Source: Frigoribacterium sp. SL97
GTDB taxonomy: Bacteria; Actinomycetota; Actinomycetes; Actinomycetales; Microbacteriaceae
Direction of reading: 5' to 3'
Assembly (NCBI RefSeq): GCF_026625765.1
Contig: NZ_CP113062.1
Location: forward strand, 2,790,001 to 2,854,000
DNA length: 64,000 nucleotides
The first letter of the stretch is position 1, and every line of letters starts with the position of its first letter. The position numbers and the translations under genes are program-made. The notes under the pieces are model-generated. The model was given only the letters and a program-made list of their open reading frames with translations. It ran no database searches and was not told the origin of the DNA. Positions 8,721-17,614 of this stretch are shown here, piece after piece.

Positions 8721-8743
8721 CGTGATGTCGCTGAGGGGCGTGA

Positions 8744-9091
8744 CTAGTTGTCGCGCTTCTCCTTGATCTTGGCCTTCTTGCCACGCAGTTCGCGCAGGTA
8801 GTAGAGCTTGGCGCGACGGACGGCACCGCGGCTGACGACCTCGATGTGGTCGATGACCGGGGAGTGCACCGGGAAGGTGCGCTCGACGCCGACCTGGAAG
8901 CTCACCTTGCGGACCGTGAAGGTCTCGCGGATGCCCTCGTTCTGCTTGCCGATGACGACACCCTGGAAGACCTGGACGCGCGAGCGCGTGCCTTCGATGA
9001 TGTTGACGTGCACCTTGACGGTGTCGCCGGCGCGGAAGTCGGGGACGTCCGAGCGGAGGTTGGCGGAGTCAACCGCGTCGAGGATGTGCAT
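8744..9091 (-). CDS. rplS: 50S ribosomal protein L19
   Basis: A 115-residue L19, a large-subunit protein at the subunit interface. The sequence is family-typical throughout (FRAGDTVKVHV near the start, RVQVFQGVVIGK, and a Lys-rich tail RGKKAKIKEKR). It is a monocistronic gene between a strong terminator and a 160-base upstream region, in the usual trmD/rplS/lepB order. Confidence 0.96.
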   Translation of the reverse strand: MHILDAVDSANLRSDVPDFRAGDTVKVHVNIIEGTRSRVQVFQGVVIGKQNEGIRETFTVRKVSFQVGVERTFPVHSPVIDHIEVVSRGAVRRAKLYYLRELRGKKAKIKEKRDN

Positions 9092-9251
9092 TGTCGTTCG
9101 CTCTCTGCAACCGCCACAGGTCGACTGCGTGTCTGGGGCGCGTCACGCGCCCGTCATGATGAAGAAGGTGTGCTCTGGATCGGCAGACTCCCCTGTGGCA
9201 GAGTCGTGCGCAGGCACAAGCGCCTATTGTGCCACAGCGCGGGCACCCGTG

Positions 9252-9821
9252 TCAGCCTCGCGGCGTGATGGTGATGACGGGGCCGTCGTCGCCGTAGCCG
9301 GGCCGACGCCCCGCGGCGGCCCCGGTGCCCGACGCGACCCGCTCGAGATCGGCGAGCGACGTCGCCATGCGGGCCCGCGCCTCCTTCACGAACTGCCAGA
9401 GGGCGCAGGCGAACAGGCCCACGCCCGCCGCGATCGTCACGACGGCGCAGAGGGCGAACAGGGCGGTCGAGAGGTCGAGGGACGAGACCCCGCCGGCGAC
9501 CTGCGTGAAGGCCGACGCGGACGCGGACTCGGCGGAGCTGTCGACGATGAAGAACCCCAGGCCGAGCTGGCCGAGCCAGGACAGGGCGAGCAGACCCGCG
9601 TCGGCCCACGACACGGCCTTCGCCCGCCGGACGCTGCGGCGGCCCACCACCACGCCGGTGGCCACCGCCTGCCCGACGAAGAGCAGGGGAACGAGCAGCA
9701 ACTGGCCGACGAACTGCAGGCCCAGCGGGACGCCGAAGAACGCCCGACCCAGCAGCACCCAGAGCGGCAGCACGAAGACGGCCACCCAGAGGAGGCGGTA
9801 GAAGATCCTGCGCGTCGTCAT
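9252..9821 (-). CDS. hypothetical integral membrane protein
   Basis: A 189-residue protein with about four hydrophobic segments (near 8-28, 31-52, 70-90 and 118-145) and a soluble tail ending in a Gly/Arg-rich stretch. I do not recognise a family. The ATG at 9821 leaves 38 bases before map on the opposite strand, so the two divergent genes share one short control region. Nothing in the sequence indicates a substrate or partner. Confidence 0.7.
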   Translation of the reverse strand: MTTRRIFYRLLWVAVFVLPLWVLLGRAFFGVPLGLQFVGQLLLVPLLFVGQAVATGVVVGRRSVRRAKAVSWADAGLLALSWLGQLGLGFFIVDSSAESASASAFTQVAGGVSSLDLSTALFALCAVVTIAAGVGLFACALWQFVKEARARMATSLADLERVASGTGAAAGRRPGYGDDGPVITITPRG

Positions 9822-9859
9822 GCGGTCGAGGCTACGAGGGCTTCGTGAAGAATGGCTGC

Positions 9860-10630
9860 ATGATCGAACTGCGCACCCCCGACGAGATCGAACGCATGCG
9901 ACCCGCCGGAGCCTTCGTCGCCTGCGTGCTCGAGGCAACCCGTGCGGCCGCGCGACCCGGCGTCGACCTGCTCGACCTCGACGCGCTCGCGCACCGCATG
10001 ATCCGCGAGGCGGGGGCCGAGAGCTGCTACGTCGACTACCACCCGTCGTTCGGGGCGAGCCCGTTCGGCAAGGTCATCTGCACGTCGGTCAACGACGCGG
10101 CCCTGCACGGCCTGCCGCATCGCTACCGCCTGCGCGACGGAGACCTGCTCAGCCTCGACTTCGCCGCCTCGGTGGACGGTTGGGTCGCCGACTCGGCCGT
10201 GTCGTTCGTCGTCGGCGAGCGGGCGTCGCCCGAGGACCTCCGCCTGATCGAGACCTGCGAGGTGGCCCTCGACGCCGGCATCGCGGCCTTGAGGCCGGGC
10301 GCCAAGCTCGGCGACGTCTCGGCTGCGATCGGACAGGTCGCTCGCGGGGCGGGTTACGGCGTCAACCTGCAGTTCGGCGGCCACGGGGTCGGACGCACCA
10401 TGCACGGCGACCCCCACGTGCCGAACGACGGGCGCGCGGGGCGCGGGTGGCCCGTCCGACCGGGCCTCGTCGTCGCGATCGAGCCGTGGCTGATGCGCGG
10501 CACGGACGCGATCGTGACCGACGCCGACGGCTGGACGCTCCGCAGCGTCGACGGCTCGCGGGCCGCACACGTCGAGCACACCGTCGCCGTCACCGAGGAC
10601 GGGCCGCTCGTGCTCACCGCGCGCGGGTGA
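9860..10630 (+). CDS. map: type I methionine aminopeptidase
   Basis: A 256-residue MetAP that removes the initiator Met from new proteins. All five metal ligands are visible: D100 (SLDF), D111 (ADSAV), H175 (GGHGVG), E208 (IEPW) and E239 (HVEH), plus H83. A GTG five codons upstream (9845) has a better-spaced GAGGG and is an alternative start. It stands alone on the plus strand between minus-strand genes; many actinobacteria carry a second map near secY, so this may be a paralogue. Confidence 0.9.
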   Translation: MIELRTPDEIERMRPAGAFVACVLEATRAAARPGVDLLDLDALAHRMIREAGAESCYVDYHPSFGASPFGKVICTSVNDAALHGLPHRYRLRDGDLLSLDFAASVDGWVADSAVSFVVGERASPEDLRLIETCEVALDAGIAALRPGAKLGDVSAAIGQVARGAGYGVNLQFGGHGVGRTMHGDPHVPNDGRAGRGWPVRPGLVVAIEPWLMRGTDAIVTDADGWTLRSVDGSRAAHVEHTVAVTEDGPLVLTARG

Positions 10631-10631
10631 C

Positions 10632-10650
10632 CCGGACGGGCCGTCCCCGG
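10632..10650. terminator. possible weak hairpin between map and trmD
   Basis: CCGGACGG and CCGTCC(CC)GG form an imperfect stem directly after the map stop, in the 76 bases between two convergent genes. No T-run follows. This is the only stem-like element seen in the gap. Confidence 0.3.
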
Positions 10651-10706
10651 CGGACCCTCCCCGGCGGGTCGGGCCGGGACGCCCGGACCGCGCAGGCTCG
10701 GCCCGA

Positions 10707-11399
10707 TCAGTCGAGCAGGTCGGGCCGTACCCGGCGGGTGCGCTCGAGCTGCTGCTCGCGACGCCAGGTCGCGATCGCCGCGTGGTTGCCGCTCAGCAGC
10801 ACCGGAGGCACGTCGAGACCCCGCCAGGACGCCGGCTTGGTGTAGCTGGGGTACTCGAGCAGGCCGTCTTCGTGGCTCTCTTCGGTGAGGCTCTCGGGGT
10901 TGCCCACGACGCCCGGGACGAGACGACCGATGGCCTCGATCATCGCCGTGACGGCGACCTCGCCACCGTTCAGCACGTAGTCGCCCAAGCTGATCTCGCG
11001 CACCGTCGCCCGGCTTGCGGCGTGCTCGACGACGCGCTGGTCGATGCCCTCGTACCGGCCGCAGGTGAAGACCAGGTGCGGAGCGAACGCGAGCTCGCGA
11101 GCCGTGGCCTGGGTGAAGGGCGTGCCGGCCGGCGACGGAACGATCATGATCGTGTCGTCGGGCGTGGACGTCTCGCCGAAGACATGGTCGAGCGCCTCGC
11201 CCCAGGGCTCGGGCCGCATGACCATGCCTGCCCCGCCACCGTAGGGGGTGTCGTCGACGGTGCGGTGCCGGTCGTGCGTGAAGTCACGCAGGTCGTGCAC
11301 CTCGACGTCGAGCAGCTTCTGCTGCCGCGCCTTGCCGAGCAGCGAGATGTCGAGCACCCCGAAGAACTCGGGGAAGATCGACACGATGTCGATGCGCAC
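10707..11399 (-). CDS. trmD: tRNA (guanine-37-N1)-methyltransferase
   Basis: A 230-residue TrmD, a SPOUT methyltransferase that makes m1G37 in tRNAs and prevents frameshifting. The trefoil-knot SAM region is seen in HLVFTCGRYEGIDQRV and the conserved SLGDYVLNGGE; an N-terminal IVSIFPEFF is also typical. GTG start, three bases after the rimM stop. Part of the rpsP-khpA-rimM-trmD operon. Confidence 0.95.
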   Translation of the reverse strand: MRIDIVSIFPEFFGVLDISLLGKARQQKLLDVEVHDLRDFTHDRHRTVDDTPYGGGAGMVMRPEPWGEALDHVFGETSTPDDTIMIVPSPAGTPFTQATARELAFAPHLVFTCGRYEGIDQRVVEHAASRATVREISLGDYVLNGGEVAVTAMIEAIGRLVPGVVGNPESLTEESHEDGLLEYPSYTKPASWRGLDVPPVLLSGNHAAIATWRREQQLERTRRVRPDLLD

Positions 11400-11402
11400 G
11401 GG

Positions 11403-12050
11403 TCAGCGCTCGTCGTCGGGAGCGGACTCGCCGTCGGAGGCCGGCTCGTCGACACCGTCGGCGACCGACCGGTCGACGTCGTCGGAGGCCGGCTCGTCGT
11501 CGGTGTCGTCGGCCAGCTCTTCGAAGAGCCCCTGCGGCGGGGTCACGACGACCACGCCGCCCTCGACGTCGACCTTCGGCACGAGGGCCGATACAAACGG
11601 GACGAGGACTTCGCCCGACGCGGTGTCGACCGCGAGCAGGTCTTGGGCCGGCAGGTGGTCGACCCGGGCCACGGTGCCCACGACGACGCCGTCACGCTCG
11701 ACGCGGAGGCCGACCAACTGGTGGTCGTACCAGGCGTCGTCCTCGTGGGGCAGCTCGTCGGCGTCCTGGTCGACCCAGAGGATCGCCTTGACGAGCGACT
11801 CGGCCGCCGTGCGGTCGTCGACCCCGTCGAAGAAGCCCACCGGGTGGCTGTTGTACCAGCGCAGCTCGGTGAGGGTGAGGGTCTTGTCGTGCCAGGCGCT
11901 GTCGGCGGGCACCTGGAGGCGGAACACGGCACCCGGCACGAAGCGCTGCTCGGGGGTGTCGGTGAAGAGTTCGAGCTTGAGGGCGCCCTTGAGGCCGTGG
12001 GCCTTGGTCAGGCGCCCCACCCGGAGTTCGGTCTTGCGGTCGGACGGCAC
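11403..12050 (-). CDS. rimM: 16S rRNA processing protein RimM
   Basis: A 215-residue RimM that assists 30S head assembly by binding S19. RVGRLTKAHGLKGALKLELFTDTPEQRF is the family N-terminal region (residues about 10-36) and a PRC-barrel follows from about 95. The last 40 residues are an acidic tail with DEPASD repeats, which is extra relative to the core family. GTG start, with the KH gene ending four bases upstream. Confidence 0.92.
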   Translation of the reverse strand: MPSDRKTELRVGRLTKAHGLKGALKLELFTDTPEQRFVPGAVFRLQVPADSAWHDKTLTLTELRWYNSHPVGFFDGVDDRTAAESLVKAILWVDQDADELPHEDDAWYDHQLVGLRVERDGVVVGTVARVDHLPAQDLLAVDTASGEVLVPFVSALVPKVDVEGGVVVVTPPQGLFEELADDTDDEPASDDVDRSVADGVDEPASDGESAPDDER

Positions 12051-12054
12051 GGGT

Positions 12055-12291
12055 CTAGAGATCGCCGTCGACGACGTCGACCCGGACCCGCTTGCCGTCG
12101 GCCAGCGCGGTGATCAGGGTCCGGAGGGCCTTGGCGGTGCGACCGGCACGGCCGATGACGCGACCGAGGTCGTCCGCGTGGACGTGCACCTCGAGGACGT
12201 CGCCTCGTGGGGAGTTCTTCTCCACGACCTGCACCTCGTCCGGGTGATCGACGATCCCCCGGACGAGGTGTTCGAGTGCAGGTGCGAGCAC
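12055..12291 (-). CDS. KH-domain RNA-binding protein (KhpA-like)
   Basis: A 78-residue single KH domain of the KhpA/YlqC type between rpsP and rimM, its standard place. The RNA-binding GxxG loop is GRAG in GRVIGRAGRTAKALR (about 46-60). Related proteins bind many RNAs and affect cell division. The stop codon is TAG and the rpsP stop is three bases upstream. Confidence 0.9.
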   Translation of the reverse strand: MLAPALEHLVRGIVDHPDEVQVVEKNSPRGDVLEVHVHADDLGRVIGRAGRTAKALRTLITALADGKRVRVDVVDGDL

Positions 12292-12294
12292 CGA

Positions 12295-12711
12295 CTACGC
12301 CTCGGTGGTCTCGGCGTCGTCGCTGGACTCGGCGGGAGCCTCGGCCTTGGCCGCGGGCTTCTCGGTCTTGGGCACGAGGACCGGCTTCTTCTTCTCGTCG
12401 GCGACGAAGGCCTCTTTCGGAGCCTTGGTCTTGACGGTGCTGACGGCGTCGGCGTCGCCCTTGAACTTGCCCCAGTCGCCCGTGAGCTTCAGCAGAGCGG
12501 CGACCTGCTCGGTCGGCTGAGCGCCGACGCCGAGCCAGTACTGCGCACGCTCGGACTCGACCTCGATGAACGAGGGCTCCTCGGTGGGGTGGTACTTGCC
12601 GATCTCTTCGATGACGCGACCGTCACGCTTGGTGCGCGAGTCGGCAACGACGATGCGGTAGTAGGGGGCGCGGATCTTGCCCATGCGCTTGAGACGGATC
12701 TTGACAGCCAC
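12295..12711 (-). CDS. rpsP: 30S ribosomal protein S16
   Basis: A 138-residue S16. The conserved start VAVKIRLKRMGK and RIVVADSR...DGR block are present; the C-terminus carries about 50 extra residues rich in Lys, Ala and Glu, common in actinobacterial S16. AGGAGAATT before GTG at 12711 fixes the start. First gene of the rpsP-khpA-rimM-trmD operon. Confidence 0.95.
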   Translation of the reverse strand: MAVKIRLKRMGKIRAPYYRIVVADSRTKRDGRVIEEIGKYHPTEEPSFIEVESERAQYWLGVGAQPTEQVAALLKLTGDWGKFKGDADAVSTVKTKAPKEAFVADEKKKPVLVPKTEKPAAKAEAPAESSDDAETTEA

Positions 12712-13014
12712 AATTCTCCTGTGTGATGTGATGTGGGCGAGTTGCCAGCCGTGAGCGTGGGGGCACACTCGGCTCGAAAGCTCTGATGGGAGTCGAACGT
12801 CGTCTGATTAGAGGGTCGGACGACAGAAGACTCGACCTCCCATTGTTGCAGACGAAAGGCCATCTGCACGAATTGCGTCCCGTCGTGTCCGGCACCGCGC
12901 CTCCTCGGCGTCACCGGACGTCACGGGCGGCGCAGGCCGGCCCGCCGGACGGCCCCGACCGGCACCCGACTGGCAGGATGGAACCGCCCTGACGCCCATG
13001 GGAAGGCCACGCGG
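12712..13014. other. divergent intergenic region between rpsP and the GCS2 ligase
   Basis: 303 bases without a gene. It must hold the rpsP operon promoter and leader (minus strand) and the ligase promoter (plus strand). A possible minus-strand -10, AACAAT, lies near 12843-12848 but its -35 is poor. One copy of the recurrent CCGCGCCTCCT motif lies near 12894-12905. No strong hairpin was found. Confidence 0.4.
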
Positions 13015-14160
13015 ATGCGCATCGATTTCACGACCTCAGAGCGGTCGACCCTCGGCGTCGAGTGGGAGCTCGCCCTCGTCGACCACGAGTCGGGAGAACT
13101 GGCGCCGCACGCCCCGGCGATCCTCGCCGACCTGGCCCACGTCAACGACGGCGGTCCGGAACGGTTGACCACCGAACTGCTCACCAACACGGTCGAGGTC
13201 GTCACGGGCGTGCACCGTCGGGTCGCCGACGCCGTCGACGACCTCAGGGGCACGATCGACCTGGTCCGGGGCCCGGCCTCCGTGCTCGGCGCCGACCTCA
13301 TGTGCGCCGGGACGCATCCCTACAGCCGCTACGCCGACCAGGAGGTGACGCCCGACAAGGAGCGTTACGCCACCCTGATCGACCGGACGCGGTGGTGGGG
13401 CCGCCAGATGATGATCTGGGGCGTCCACGTCCACGTCGGCATCGACGACCAGGACAAGGTGCTGCCGATCCTCAACGGCATGCTCACCTACCTGCCGCAC
13501 TTCCAGGCGCTGACGGCGTCCAGCCCGTTCTGGGTGGGCGAGGAGACCGGGTACGCCTCGAACCGCGCCCTGATGTTCCAGCAGCTCCCGACGGCGGGCT
13601 TGCCGCCCCAGTTCGCGACCTGGTCCGAGTACGAGGCCATGGTCGCCGACATGACCCACACCGGCGTGATCGACGACCACAGCGAGTTGCGCTGGGACCT
13701 CCGCCCCTCACCGAAGTGGGGCACCCTCGAGACGCGCGTCTTCGACGGCATCGCGACGACCGACGAGCTCGCCGCCGTGACGGCACTGGTGCAGTGCCTC
13801 GTCGACGACATGTCCGAGCGGCTCGACCGCGGCGAGACCCTGACGAGCATGCAGCCGTGGTTCGTCCGTGAGAACAAGTGGCGCGCCGCCCGCTACGGCA
13901 TGGACGCCATCGTGATCCAGAACGCGGCCGGCGACGAACGACTGGTGACGGACGACCTGCGCGAACTCGTGACGTCGCTCGAGCCGGCGGCCGAACGCCT
14001 CGGCTGCCTCGACGAACTGCACTCGCTCGCGACGATCACCGACCGCGGGGCCAGCTACCAACGTCAGCTCACCGTCGCCGCCGCGCACGGGGGCGACCTG
14101 CGCCCCGTCGTGGCGTCGCTGGTCCGCGAGTTCGACGAAGGGCTGTCCGCAGCCGAGTGA
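13015..14160 (+). CDS. carboxylate-amine ligase, YbdK/GCS2 family
   Basis: A 381-residue member of the glutamate-cysteine ligase 2 family, ATP-dependent enzymes that join an amine to the gamma-carboxyl of glutamate. Family signs: LGVEWELALVD near the N-terminus, CAGTHPYSRY, HVHVGI, and the RVFDGIATTDE block. YbdK relatives have weak gamma-glutamyl-cysteine synthetase activity in vitro. Since actinobacteria use mycothiol, a glutathione role is doubtful and the true substrate is unknown. GGAAGG precedes the ATG. It converges on ffh with a shared terminator. Confidence 0.88.
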   Translation: MRIDFTTSERSTLGVEWELALVDHESGELAPHAPAILADLAHVNDGGPERLTTELLTNTVEVVTGVHRRVADAVDDLRGTIDLVRGPASVLGADLMCAGTHPYSRYADQEVTPDKERYATLIDRTRWWGRQMMIWGVHVHVGIDDQDKVLPILNGMLTYLPHFQALTASSPFWVGEETGYASNRALMFQQLPTAGLPPQFATWSEYEAMVADMTHTGVIDDHSELRWDLRPSPKWGTLETRVFDGIATTDELAAVTALVQCLVDDMSERLDRGETLTSMQPWFVRENKWRAARYGMDAIVIQNAAGDERLVTDDLRELVTSLEPAAERLGCLDELHSLATITDRGASYQRQLTVAAAHGGDLRPVVASLVREFDEGLSAAE

Positions 14161-14190
14161 CCAGCCGCCTGCGGTGCGGCGGGCACACGA

Positions 14191-14225
14191 CGACGCCCGC
14201 CCCGCAGCAGGCGGGGCGGGCGTCG
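14191..14225. terminator. bidirectional terminator between GCS2 ligase and ffh
   Basis: Perfect 15-base arms (CGACGCCCGCCCCGC at 14191-14205, complement at 14211-14225), five-base loop. Lies between two convergent stops and can serve both strands. Confidence 0.85.
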
Positions 14226-14233
14226 AGGGCCGT

Positions 14234-14253
14234 CAGGAGGCGCGGGTCGGCTC
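14234..14253 (+). repeat. 20-bp repeat copy A (contains AGGAGGCGCGG core)
   Basis: CAGGAGGCGCGGGTCGGCTC, identical to 36964-36983. Both copies sit at the 3' end of a minus-strand gene, running up to or into its stop codon (ffh here, thiL there). Part of the interspersed motif family described in the findings. Confidence 0.6.
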
Positions 14254-15823
14254 AGCCGCGTCCGAGCATCTTCTGCAGCGACGCGAGTTCTTCGGGTGAG
14301 GGCGCCGCGCCACCCGCGGCGGCCCCGCCGCCGCCGAGCCCGAAGCCCGAGCCGCCCGGAGCCGAGGACGCCGACCTGGCACTCGTGGTGAGGGCGGCGT
14401 TCTGTGCGGCACGCTTGGCCGGGTTGCCGGCCTTTGAGCCCTTCTTCTTGGGCTGCGCCTTCTTGCCGGCGTACGAGGCCCCGGGGATCGGCCCCATGCC
14501 GGGCACCTGGGGCACGCCGCCCTTGGCGACGGTCTTCATCATCTTCGACGCCTGCTCGAAGCGCTGGACGAGCTGGTTGACGTCGGTGACCGTCATGCCC
14601 GAACCGCGGGCGATGCGGAGGCGACGCGAGCCGTTGAGCAGCTTGGGCATCGCTCGCTCTTGCTTGGTCATCGACTGGATGATCGCCTCGGTGCGGACGA
14701 TCTCGCGTTCGTCGAAGTTCTCGAGTTGCTCGCGCATGCCCTTGGCACCCGGCAGCATCCCGAGCATGCCCTTGATCGAACCCATCTTGCGCAGCTGCTG
14801 CATCTGCGTGAGGAAGTCGTCGAGCGTGAAGGAGTCGGTCGCGATCTTCTGCGCGACCGCCATCGCCTCTTCTTCGTCGAAGGCCTGCTGGGCCTGCTCG
14901 ATGAGCGAGAGGATGTCGCCGAGGTCGAGGATGCGGCTCGCCATGCGGTCGGGGTGGAACGGCTCGAAGTCGTCGAGCGACTCGCCCGTCGAGGCGAACA
15001 TGATGGGGCGGCCGGTGACCGAGGCCACGCTGAGTGCGGCACCACCGCGGGCGTCTCCGTCGAGCTTGGAGAGCACGACGCCGGTGAAGTCCACCCCGTC
15101 TTGGAAGGCCTTGGCGGTCGCGACGGCGTCCTGACCGATCATCGCGTCGATGACGAAGAGCACCTCGTCGGGATCGACCGCCTTGCGGATGTTCGCGGCC
15201 TGCTTCATGAGCTCGGCGTCGACGCCGAGACGGCCGGCCGTGTCGACGATGACGGTGTCGTACTGCTTGTCGCGGGCGTACTTGATGGCCTGCTTCGCGA
15301 CTTTGACGGGGTCGCCGACGCCGTTGCCCGGCTCGGGCGCGAAGACGTGGGCACCGGCCTGCTCACCGACGACCTGCAGCTGCGTCACCGCGTTGGGGCG
15401 CTGGAGGTCGGCCGCCACGAGCATGGGCGTGTGGCCGTCCTTCGCGAGCCACTTGGCCAGCTTGCCCGCGAGGGTCGTCTTGCCGGCACCCTGGAGGCCC
15501 GCGAGCATGATCACGGTCGGCGGGTTCTTCGCGAACTCGAGCCGGCGCTGCTGACCACCGAGGATCTGCACCAGTTCTTCGTTGACGATCTGGACGACCT
15601 GCTGCGCCGGGTTCAGGGCCTTGCTGACCTCGTCGCCGAGGGCGCGGTCGCGGACCGTGTTCGTGAAGGCCTTGACGACGTCGAACGCGACGTCGGCGTC
15701 GAGCAGGGCACGACGGATCTCACGCACGGTGCCGTCGACGTCGGCGGGGCTCAGCTTGCCCTTGTTGCGGAGGTTCTTGAACGTTTCCGCGAGGCGGTCG
15801 GAGAGGGTTCCAAAAGTGGCCAT
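14252..15823 (-). CDS. ffh: signal recognition particle protein Ffh (SRP54)
   Basis: A 523-residue SRP GTPase that binds signal sequences and the 4.5S RNA to target membrane proteins. N-domain (1-90), G-domain with G1 GLQGAGKTT at 109-117, DTAGR and TKLDGDARGG, then the methionine-rich M-domain (about 320-440) with the RNA-binding GSGMTVTDVN sequence. About 70 residues of Gly/Ala/Lys-rich tail follow. Its receptor gene ftsY is 1.8 kb away. Confidence 0.96.
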   Translation of the reverse strand: MATFGTLSDRLAETFKNLRNKGKLSPADVDGTVREIRRALLDADVAFDVVKAFTNTVRDRALGDEVSKALNPAQQVVQIVNEELVQILGGQQRRLEFAKNPPTVIMLAGLQGAGKTTLAGKLAKWLAKDGHTPMLVAADLQRPNAVTQLQVVGEQAGAHVFAPEPGNGVGDPVKVAKQAIKYARDKQYDTVIVDTAGRLGVDAELMKQAANIRKAVDPDEVLFVIDAMIGQDAVATAKAFQDGVDFTGVVLSKLDGDARGGAALSVASVTGRPIMFASTGESLDDFEPFHPDRMASRILDLGDILSLIEQAQQAFDEEEAMAVAQKIATDSFTLDDFLTQMQQLRKMGSIKGMLGMLPGAKGMREQLENFDEREIVRTEAIIQSMTKQERAMPKLLNGSRRLRIARGSGMTVTDVNQLVQRFEQASKMMKTVAKGGVPQVPGMGPIPGASYAGKKAQPKKKGSKAGNPAKRAAQNAALTTSARSASSAPGGSGFGLGGGGAAAGGAAPSPEELASLQKMLGRG

Positions 15824-15927
15824 GGTGCGCCCATCTTAACCGACCGTCGGCCTCCTGTGCTGCGTGGCCGCGCCTCCTCGGTCCGTCGTTGTTGTACCGA
15901 GTGCATCAATGGGCTTAGCCTCGGCGT

Positions 15928-16611
15928 GTGACCACGACGCGACGCACGGGCCTCACGGGCCCGCCACTCGACTACGACGAGGGCCTGCGCCTGCAGCGCG
16001 AGCTGCACGCCGACGTCGTGGCCGGCCGGCTGGACTCGGCCCTCGTCCTCTGCCAGCACCCGTCGGTGTACACGGCGGGCACGCGGACGCAGCCCGCCGA
16101 CCTGCCGCGCGACGGCTCCCCCGTGACCCGGGTGGACCGCGGCGGACGCATCACGTGGCACGGCCCCGGCCAGCTCGTGGCGTACCCGATCGTGCGCCTG
16201 CCCGAACCGCTGGACGTCGTCGCCCACGTCCGGGCGCTCGAGGCGTGCCTGATCGCCGTGTGCTCGGGCGTCGGGGTGTCGGCCGTCCGCGTCGAGGGGC
16301 GCAGCGGCGCCTGGGTGCGCGGACCGCTCGGCGACGAGAAGGTCGCGGCGGTCGGCGTGCGGGTCGCCGAGGGAGTGACGATGCACGGCGTCGCCCTCAA
16401 CTGCGACGCCGACCTGTCGTCGTACGCCGGGATCGTGCCCTGCGGCATCACCGACGCCGGCGTGACCAGCCTGACCCGCGCCTCCGGGAGGCGCGTGGCC
16501 GTGACCGACGTCGCGGACGCCCTCGAGACCTCCCTGACCGCCTACCTGACCAGCCTCGAGACCGCCGGCCGCGTGCCGGCCCGACCCGACCCCGTGGGAG
16601 CCCACCGATGA
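15928..16611 (+). CDS. lipB: octanoyltransferase LipB
   Basis: A 227-residue LipB that moves octanoate from acyl carrier protein to lipoyl domains of 2-oxoacid dehydrogenases. RGGRITWHGPGQLVAYP (about 71-87), the catalytic Lys in DEKVAAVGVRV and the catalytic Cys in GIVPCGITD are present. GTG start. Its stop overlaps the lipA ATG by three bases, so the two are co-translated. Confidence 0.93.
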   Translation: MTTTRRTGLTGPPLDYDEGLRLQRELHADVVAGRLDSALVLCQHPSVYTAGTRTQPADLPRDGSPVTRVDRGGRITWHGPGQLVAYPIVRLPEPLDVVAHVRALEACLIAVCSGVGVSAVRVEGRSGAWVRGPLGDEKVAAVGVRVAEGVTMHGVALNCDADLSSYAGIVPCGITDAGVTSLTRASGRRVAVTDVADALETSLTAYLTSLETAGRVPARPDPVGAHR

Positions 16612-17594
16612 CGACGACCGCCCCCGAGGGACGACGCCTGCTGCGCGTCGAGGCCCGCAACGCCGAGACCCCGATCGAGAAGAAGCCGACCTGGATCAGG
16701 ACGACCGCGAGGCAGGGCCCCGAGTACCGCGCCCTGACCGAGCTCGTGGTCGACAAGAAGCTGCACACGGTCTGCCAGGAGGCCGGCTGCCCGAACATCT
16801 TCGAGTGCTGGGAGGACCGCGAGGCCACGTTCCTGATCGGCGGCTCGCAGTGCACGCGGCGCTGCGACTTCTGTCAGATCGACACGGGCAGGCCGAGCCC
16901 GATCGACCGCCGCGAGCCCCTCTCGGTCGCCGAGTCGGTGCGCGAGATGGGGCTGCGCTACGCGACCGTGACAGGCGTCGCGCGCGACGACCTCGACGAC
17001 GGAGGCGCGTGGCTCTACGCCGAGACCATCCGTCGCATCCACGAGCTGAACCCGGGCACGGGGGTCGAGATCCTCGTCCCCGACTTCAACGGTCGCCCCG
17101 ACCTGCTCGCGCAGGTCTTCGACGCCCGTCCCGAGGTCTTCGCCCACAACGTCGAGACCGTGCCGCGCATCTTCAAGCGCATCCGCCCCGCGTTCACCTT
17201 CGAGCGGTCGCTCGACGTCATCCGGCAGGGGCACGACGCCGGCCTAGTCACCAAGTCGAACCTCATCCTCGGCATGGGCGAGGATCGCGACGAGGTGATC
17301 GACGCCCTCGAGCGCCTGAGGGAGGCGCACACCGACGTCATCACGCTGACCCAGTACCTGCGTCCCAGCCCGCGACACCTGCCGGTGGCGCGATGGGTGC
17401 ACCCGGACGAGTTCGTCGACTTCCGGGAGATCGCGGAGGACATGGGGTTCAGCGGCGTGCTGGCCGGGCCGCTCGTGCGCTCGTCGTACCGGGCGGGCCG
17501 CCTCTGGGCGAGGGCGACCGAGGCGCGGGGCGAGGTCGCGCCCGAGGCCCTGCGACACCTGCTCGAGGCCGGGGCCGGGCGCCAGGCCGTGTGA
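16608..17594 (+). CDS. lipA: lipoyl synthase LipA
   Basis: A 328-residue radical-SAM enzyme that inserts two sulfurs into octanoyl groups. Auxiliary cluster ligands C56, C61 and C67 (CQEAGCPNIFEC) and the radical-SAM CxxxCxxC (C82, C86, C89) are intact, and the C-terminal RSSYRA motif carries the Ser ligand. Overlaps lipB; converges on ftsY with only 20 bases between. Confidence 0.96.
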   Translation: MTTTAPEGRRLLRVEARNAETPIEKKPTWIRTTARQGPEYRALTELVVDKKLHTVCQEAGCPNIFECWEDREATFLIGGSQCTRRCDFCQIDTGRPSPIDRREPLSVAESVREMGLRYATVTGVARDDLDDGGAWLYAETIRRIHELNPGTGVEILVPDFNGRPDLLAQVFDARPEVFAHNVETVPRIFKRIRPAFTFERSLDVIRQGHDAGLVTKSNLILGMGEDRDEVIDALERLREAHTDVITLTQYLRPSPRHLPVARWVHPDEFVDFREIAEDMGFSGVLAGPLVRSSYRAGRLWARATEARGEVAPEALRHLLEAGAGRQAV

Positions 17595-17614
17595 CCCGTG
17601 CCCGCCGGGGCTCG

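Noticed and set aside
17595..17614. GCCC-GCCG-GGGC stem between lipA and ftsY
   Set aside because: Four-base arms, expected by chance in such GC-rich DNA.
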